64,000 nt of DNA from Bryum argenteum. Taxonomy: Eukaryota; Streptophyta; Bryopsida; Bryales; Bryaceae. The notes under the pieces were generated by a model. That model saw nothing but the letters and a program-made list of their open reading frames with translations, was not told the DNA's origin and searched no databases. This document shows, one piece after another, positions 58,976-64,000 of this stretch; positions within the stretch are counted from its first letter, which is position 1; every line of letters begins with the position of its first letter. The position numbers and the translations under genes are program-made. The stretch is from the NCBI GenBank assembly GCA_037043015.1, contig CM073325.1, forward strand, positions 8,473,001 through 8,537,000. Direction: 5' to 3'.

Positions 58976-59821
58976 GCCGCATTCGCCCCGCTACACCCGT
59001 CCGGCCGCATCCGCCCAACCGCCGTAGACCCCCCTCCTCATATGGTATCTGCCTTGCCTCAAAGGGTATCCGCCTTGCATTTTTGGCACCCGATCGATTA
59101 GACACCACCCCACCCGCATGTTCACGACAGCTCGTACACTCGATATGCTCGCCCGATCACCTCAACATCCTTATAAAAGCTGACCAAATTAATAAGCTTG
59201 AAGTTCTTCACTTCACATTGGCGCATGTTATGACCATATCAACATAGTTTTTATTCATAATAGAGTAGAAGAGTCGTGTGTTTGGTCTCAGTATGAAATG
59301 TGTCATATTGAACAATATCAAACAATTTGCTAAACCATAATTATACAAGTTTGGTGATGAATTTAAGAGAACCAAAGTTTCTTCTAGATCATATATGGGG
59401 AAGTTGAAATGCTTAAAAACAGTGATGGACTGTGCACCCTCTCCATCGACCTCCAAATTGTTATGCAACAATTTATGCCCTCCATTGACCTTCAAATTAT
59501 TTCGCAACAAATTGTTAATCATATCTCTCGGAAGCTAGTACTCTATATTGCAGGAGAATATTGCTGATTCCACAATAAACATGTCAAAATGAGACGCTGA
59601 TTTTGACATGAGTCTTGGGCCCAGCCCTGCAGTCGCCCTCTCATCGTGTTGCAGCAGAAGCGAAGGGCCTGCAGGTGTCTTAACTTCTCCCTCTCTCTTC
59701 TTAGTGCACTCTCTCTCTCACTTCTTCTCTCTCTTCTGATTTTGATCTTCGTGTATAGATTTTGAGACGGCACTTGCTGCAGCCCCAACCGCTGTTGTTG
59801 GAAGACGCACAACACTTCACA
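58976..59821. other. Intergenic DNA leading into a possible gene
   Basis: 59450-59520 has a tandem pair (TTGTTATGCAACAATTTATG / TTATTTCGCAACAAATTGTT). From about 59690 to 59745 a CTCTCTCT-rich stretch looks like a plant 5' leader before the frame at 59822. Confidence 0.35.
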
Positions 59822-60268
59822 ATGGCAGAGCATTCTGCAGCCGCAGCCAACAGGGCTTCTTCAACCGAGGGGGAAATTCTGAGCAACACGGCCATCGACT
59901 CAGAGGTGGAGGTGGCGACTGGCGATGGAGGTGGGCTCCCAGTTGCAACGGCTGGGAGGTGCCTTTGTGCACATCGTCATGGCGCGGTTGCGCCACCAAC
60001 TAGGGGACTAGTTGCTGCTCGACTTCCACACTTCCAAAAGCAAATGCGTCAACGACGTCAAGAGTTTGAGAGGCGATTGCGTCCGCAAACCATCGAGGTG
60101 AACCGTGCCAGGCGCATGCTCATGTGTCTAGCTCTAGGTGCTATGAGGCGAAGGGTGCTCGCTCTCAACATGGTGCGCCCAAACAGGAATACGCGACAAT
60201 CTTCTTCCGGTGCCAATCTTCTTCGATGTTGTTTTCATTTGCTCACTTTCTCTTTCGTTGAAAGATGA
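59822..60268 (+). CDS. Possible small gene or first exon, unknown product
   Basis: An open frame of 148 codons from Met at 59822 (MAEHSAAAANRASSTEGE), with a further in-frame Met 60 bases upstream. GC content and codon use are higher than in the surrounding AT-rich DNA, and a CT-rich leader precedes it. The middle is rich in Arg (RRQEFERRLRPQ, RARRMLMCLALGAMRRR) and the end (TRQSSSGANLL) is followed by possible splice sites. A donor-like GTGCCAAT lies at about 60211. No domain is recognised. The layout faintly recalls the short first exon of PIF/Harbinger-type genes, but I cannot support that. Confidence 0.35.
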   Translation: MAEHSAAAANRASSTEGEILSNTAIDSEVEVATGDGGGLPVATAGRCLCAHRHGAVAPPTRGLVAARLPHFQKQMRQRRQEFERRLRPQTIEVNRARRMLMCLALGAMRRRVLALNMVRPNRNTRQSSSGANLLRCCFHLLTFSFVER

Positions 60269-60969
60269 ACATACCGGTACCGCAAGTTTACAACGACGCA
60301 ATGGTTTGTAGCTCTGGGTGTCTTTCTTGACTGACTCAGATGCTAGAGTTCACTGATTCTCGTTTCTTCTTACCCCGAAAATTGGTCTGGGTTGCTCACT
60401 TGCAAGATGAATTTGCAATCTGATTTTAGATTGACGTGCAATGTATTTGTTTTCAATCCACGCACGAGGTCGGATGGTGGTACTCTGGACAACAACAATC
60501 GTCATCGGAAACGAGCAGATTGTCAGCACCTTATGGGTTCCTCTTTAATTTTTGTTAATATACCATCGCCTCACACAACGTATACTCGACCTTTATTGTT
60601 ATAAGCAGAACAAATGCCTTGTCTTGCTTATACAGAGGAAATGACTTGTCTTAGAATATACAACTTTTCTACTTTGTATTCATGTATTATGTTTCTTGTT
60701 TGAGGGTTACTGTTGTCTTTCTTAGTTCTTACATCATTTCTTTTCTGATTCATAATCAATATGTACGTTTGGATGAGCGTACGCTAATTGCAATGTTCTT
60801 TTTTAATCACCTCATTACAACACTCTTCTTATGTATTTCAAAGTTTTTAAGAACAATATATGATGCATCATTTTGACACCAAAAGAGGGGAAATAAATGG
60901 CACTACTAGAAAAGACTCGAGAGAGGGGGTGTGCAACATTTCAAATGATTGCTTTTGAGTAAACGTTGC
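60269..60969. other. Intergenic DNA downstream of the possible gene
   Basis: Short open frames only. The part 60390-60600 has one frame of 70 codons of unconvincing composition. Confidence 0.35.
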
Positions 60970-61345
60970 TACAGACCAGCAACGTTTCCAACCTCAAATC
61001 TTCTAAATTATATATATCATCGCTTGGTGATTTGATACGTTACTTATTTTCTTGAAAATGTTTTTGAAACAAGTTCCAAAACATTGCTTTACTTAAGTCT
61101 AGCGACGTTTTCAACCTCAAATTAACTAACTTATGAATAACGTCGCTTGATGATTTGATACATTGCTTATTCTCTTTAGAACATTGTTTAAACAAGTTCA
61201 AAACGTTGCTTCCCTTAAGTCTAGCAACGTATTCAACCTCAAGTCTACTAAATTAGACATAACATTCCTTGGCGATGAGCTATTCATACATTGCTGATTT
61301 TCTTTTCTTGAGAACGTTGCTAAAGCAAGTTCCAAAATGATGCTT
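60970..61345. repeat. Three tandem units of about 120-130 bp
   Basis: Each unit carries AGCAACGTTTCAACCTCAAAT or similar, CTACTAAATTA, GTCGCTTGGTGATTTGATAC, TTGCTTATTTTCTTGA, AACAAGTTCCAAAAC and GTTGCTTCACTTAAG-like blocks. The units have drifted and hold no frame. Confidence 0.7.
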
Positions 61346-61549
61346 CACTCAAGCAACTTTGAAGAAGAAAATGTTTCAAAGTCCCCACCTTTAGATGAGT
61401 CGTCCTTTCTTTATAAGATTGATATGAAAATTCATTGAGACCTTAGTACAAATCTTATTTGACACCATCATGGAAATAGTTTCAATCACCACATCTCAAT
61501 AGTTAACATTTGAAAATCTTGAAATATAAATATATGAGAACAACAAAGG

Positions 61550-61970
61550 AGGAGGCTCCTTAGTAAGGCGATTAATGGGACACAACACCCTCCCACGTTA
61601 TTACTTGGATTGCCCTACCATATCTACGATACAACAATTTCTATAAACTTCAATTTTGTTACATATAAATGTTATATATGTGATGTTAAATGCGTACTTT
61701 TCATTTGTGAGTCTAAGATAACATCTAGTATTAGAGCTTTTGAGGTAGACATCATAGCCTCATACTTAGGAGGTACATTATTTGAAGATATGAGCGTTGA
61801 TTCTCAATATGCTTAGTGGGACATGTTGGAGGTTGATGGAGGTTGATTATCAATGTAAACATTGAAAACCACGTAATTTTAGGAACACTTATAATAGTTA
61901 GCGCCCCCTTCCGTGATTTATAGAGACAAAGTAGCTAATAACTAGAAGTCACAATGGGAGCTAGGAGGAT
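61550..61970. repeat. Dispersed direct repeat, copy 2
   Basis: Matches 41645-42065 in the same orientation. A GAGGAGG(A/C)TCCTTAG(C/T)(A/G)AGGCGATT stretch marks its left side in both copies. Probably an old non-autonomous mobile element or segmental copy. Confidence 0.8.
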
Positions 61971-62675
61971 TGAAGACTTTATACTCGGCTACTCCATAAT
62001 GCTTACAACTCCAACTTTATCAAATCATAACAGGGAGTTTAAAGTGAAGAATTTAGATGGTCCAAAATTCTACCCACACTGCACATGCACACAAATTGCT
62101 TTCATAGTATCATCGGATATTTGAGCAAGTTATTGTTGGTCAAGTTACCATTCCGCACGTTACTTATCATTGAGGAGGTTACCTTAGGCTCTTTCTGGAG
62201 AGCATCATAACATTTTGGTAATAAATGCCACATGTCATATTGAAAGTGCTCATTTCATGAAGCTTCATCGAAGGTGTTGACTCATAAACATGAACACCTT
62301 CTGTGAATGTCACACACACTGAATACTACAACAAAAACAACACAAGACTTCATTATTCTATATGTATTTTCATCACTAAAACTTTATTGCATTAATTACT
62401 TACTATTTTCTTGTCAAGCTATATACAATCACGCTGTAAGGACAATATTATTCCGTCGGCCGCACATCAATCGTTCGGAAGATCAAAAGTTGAAAAAGTT
62501 GAAAAAAAAAAAAAAAAAAAAAAAAGAAAGAAAAAAAAAGAAAAAGAAAAAGAAAAGAAAGGAAGAAAAAAAGAAGACAAGTTTAGTATCTAACGGAGGA
62601 GCCTAAATCTTAGATAGATAGTCTTCAGCAATTATCCGATCTTGATTTGGAATTGTGCAATTTTTGGAATCATTA
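61971..62675. other. AT-rich DNA with an A-rich purine tract
   Basis: About 62502-62580 is nearly all A with scattered G. The open frame of lysine codons across it is an artefact of composition. Nothing else is seen. Confidence 0.5.
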
Positions 62676-63603
62676 ACCCCTAAAAATCCAGGAAAGCCTA
62701 TTCGGTTTTCTGAGATTTCGGGCAGCTCATTTTAAGCATTTAAACTGATATTTTTGCCTAAGATTTTTATTGGGTGCTCCACATGCAGTAATGTGTATGT
62801 GGTAAAATTTTCAAAGTCAAATTTTAATTTTATAACCTTCATCTAGAAATTTTAGGTTTCAAGTCCAAATCGGGCAGTTTAAAATAATTTTTTTTAATTT
62901 TTTTTTTTTAGAAATATGTTCATTACCAAATTACTATTCAAATTCCAATGTGTCCGAAGTCAAAAAGTTTACCAATTTTACAAGGGCAGCCTCCAAAACT
63001 TTCAAAAACAATCTTCACAATTTCTAGTAATTTTACAATTTTTTCTTTCAAAAATTGCCAAAATTCGAGATTTTGGATTTTTCCAAGATTTTTTTTTTCA
63101 AAATTCACATTATCATAAATGCACCTTCTCACCGTCGAGATTTTTCTCAAACTAAATATATCATACGTGGTGCTTGTTTTACTATATGGTTGTTTTTAGA
63201 CCTTCTTTCATAAAATATTTTACATTAAGGTCAAAAAGTGGAATTGGTCTCTAAAATTTTGCATGAGCATAACCAACTTGAATACCTACATGAAAAAAAA
63301 TGAGGGAAAAATATTTGGAATAACAATCATCAAGTTGCCCTTGGCACCATTTAGACAATGCCTCTCACGCAGTGGCAAAAAAAAAGTGTTGGTCAAACTT
63401 TGATTGTTATGATCTCACAAATGAAAAACATCCAACGGTTGAAATTTTGACCAGTCCTTTGTATACAAGTTCGGTACAAGATCTTACGGTTCAAAGTCTA
63501 AAACCAGAAAAAAAAGTTTCTCCATTTCCCCATCTCCCAACGAAGGTGAAAAATGGCAGTTTTTGGTTCTGGAGGTCGAGGAAACCCCTGGATTTTTAGG
63601 GGT
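62676..63603. mobile_element. 928-bp element with 17-bp perfect terminal inverted repeats
   Basis: The left end is ACCCCTAAAAATCCAGG and the right end is its exact reverse complement. The dinucleotide TA flanks both sides (62674-62675 and 63604-63605), as expected for Tc1/mariner-type insertion. The interior is AT-rich with no transposase, so it is non-autonomous. The limits are inferred from the repeats. Confidence 0.72.
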
Positions 63604-63605
63604 TA

Positions 63606-64000
63606 AGAATACAATACAAGATACAACATATGAACTAAAATATAATTAAAGTAATGAATACCATACAACATATTATGTTGCATTTCACATATGAAACAGA
63701 CTTTAGTTTAAAATTTTGAACAAACTTTGTATGAATACATTCATATATTGTTTGGTGATTCTTGATCTCTCTCCTTATATTCAAAATTTCAATTTGATCC
63801 GTAGAAGTTTGGAACATTTTTGTACATAATTGAGTCAGTACTACAATATGACCCATTATCTACGTTTATGTTTTTATAAAAGCCACCTTTGGAGAGAATC
63901 TTAAACTACATTTTAGCACCTTTTCTCGAAACGTTTTTCCTCCAAATGTAGCTTTTCGAACTATGTGGTTGCAAAATTGTGCTAGAATGTAGTTTAAACT
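63606..64000. other. AT-rich DNA at the right edge
   Basis: No gene or repeat is recognised. The last 100 bases contain an imperfect inverted pair, TTAAACTACATTTTAGCAC near 63900 and GTGCTAGAATGTAGTTTAAA at 63979-63998, probably the ends of a further small element. Confidence 0.4.

Noticed and set aside
60392-60604. Possible PIF/Harbinger transposase fragment (SDFRLT word)
   Set aside because: One short word only. No DDE motifs or inverted repeats were found around it.
62307-62606. Lys-rich open frame
   Set aside because: Translation of an A-rich purine tract.

Overview
The window is nuclear DNA of a land plant. It holds spliced genes, a nucleus-encoded thylakoid-lumen PsbP-family protein with a transit peptide and twin-arginine signal, a nucellin-type aspartic protease, Ty3/Gypsy and Ty1/Copia LTR retroelements, short inverted-repeat transposons and satellite DNA. 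Short introns, a DUF7869-type gene relic and the unusual gene at 26-32 kb make me lean towards a non-seed plant (bryophyte or lycophyte). That placement is inference.

Layout. 0-11.3 kb is the ordinary gene-bearing part. It has the 5' part of an unidentified, probably nuclear, protein gene (minus strand, running off the left edge), a small Gypsy fossil near 4.4-5.1 kb, a membrane-anchored A1 aspartic protease (plus strand, nine exons) and a PsbP-domain protein close to PPD6 (minus strand, three exons). 11.3-17 kb has repeats and a decayed DUF7869-type gene on the minus strand. 17-23.6 kb is repeat DNA: a dense cluster of a short palindrome, five diverged units of about 400-520 bp with telomere-like boxes, and about 22 copies of a 106-bp satellite arranged as dimers.

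23.7-32.2 kb is the most unusual part. A four-exon plus-strand gene has a ParB/sulfiredoxin-like region followed by a DNA-methyltransferase-like region. Its upstream DNA, its first two introns and one exon carry many copies of a 16-20 bp perfect palindrome (TTACGAACGGCCGTTCGTAA, or the same arms around CTGCAG). Two copies lie in frame inside the coding sequence. The same palindrome continues to 35.5 kb. A ParB-like protein next to many parS-sized palindromes suggests a protein-plus-site system. This is a hypothesis, not a demonstration.

33-39 kb holds two families of long imperfect hairpins, each present twice, with the look of young MIRNA or inverted-duplication small-RNA loci. It also has seven copies of a 26-bp motif containing CCCTAAA and several short repeats. 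39-46 kb and 57.5-64 kb are AT-rich repeat-filled DNA with degenerate minisatellites, a dispersed direct repeat, an inverted repeat pair and a 928-bp element with 17-bp inverted ends. 46.7-57.5 kb is a recent Ty3/Gypsy insertion (387-bp LTRs, 5-bp target duplication TATAG) that received an even younger minus-strand Ty1/Copia insertion (227-bp LTRs, target duplication AGTAC).
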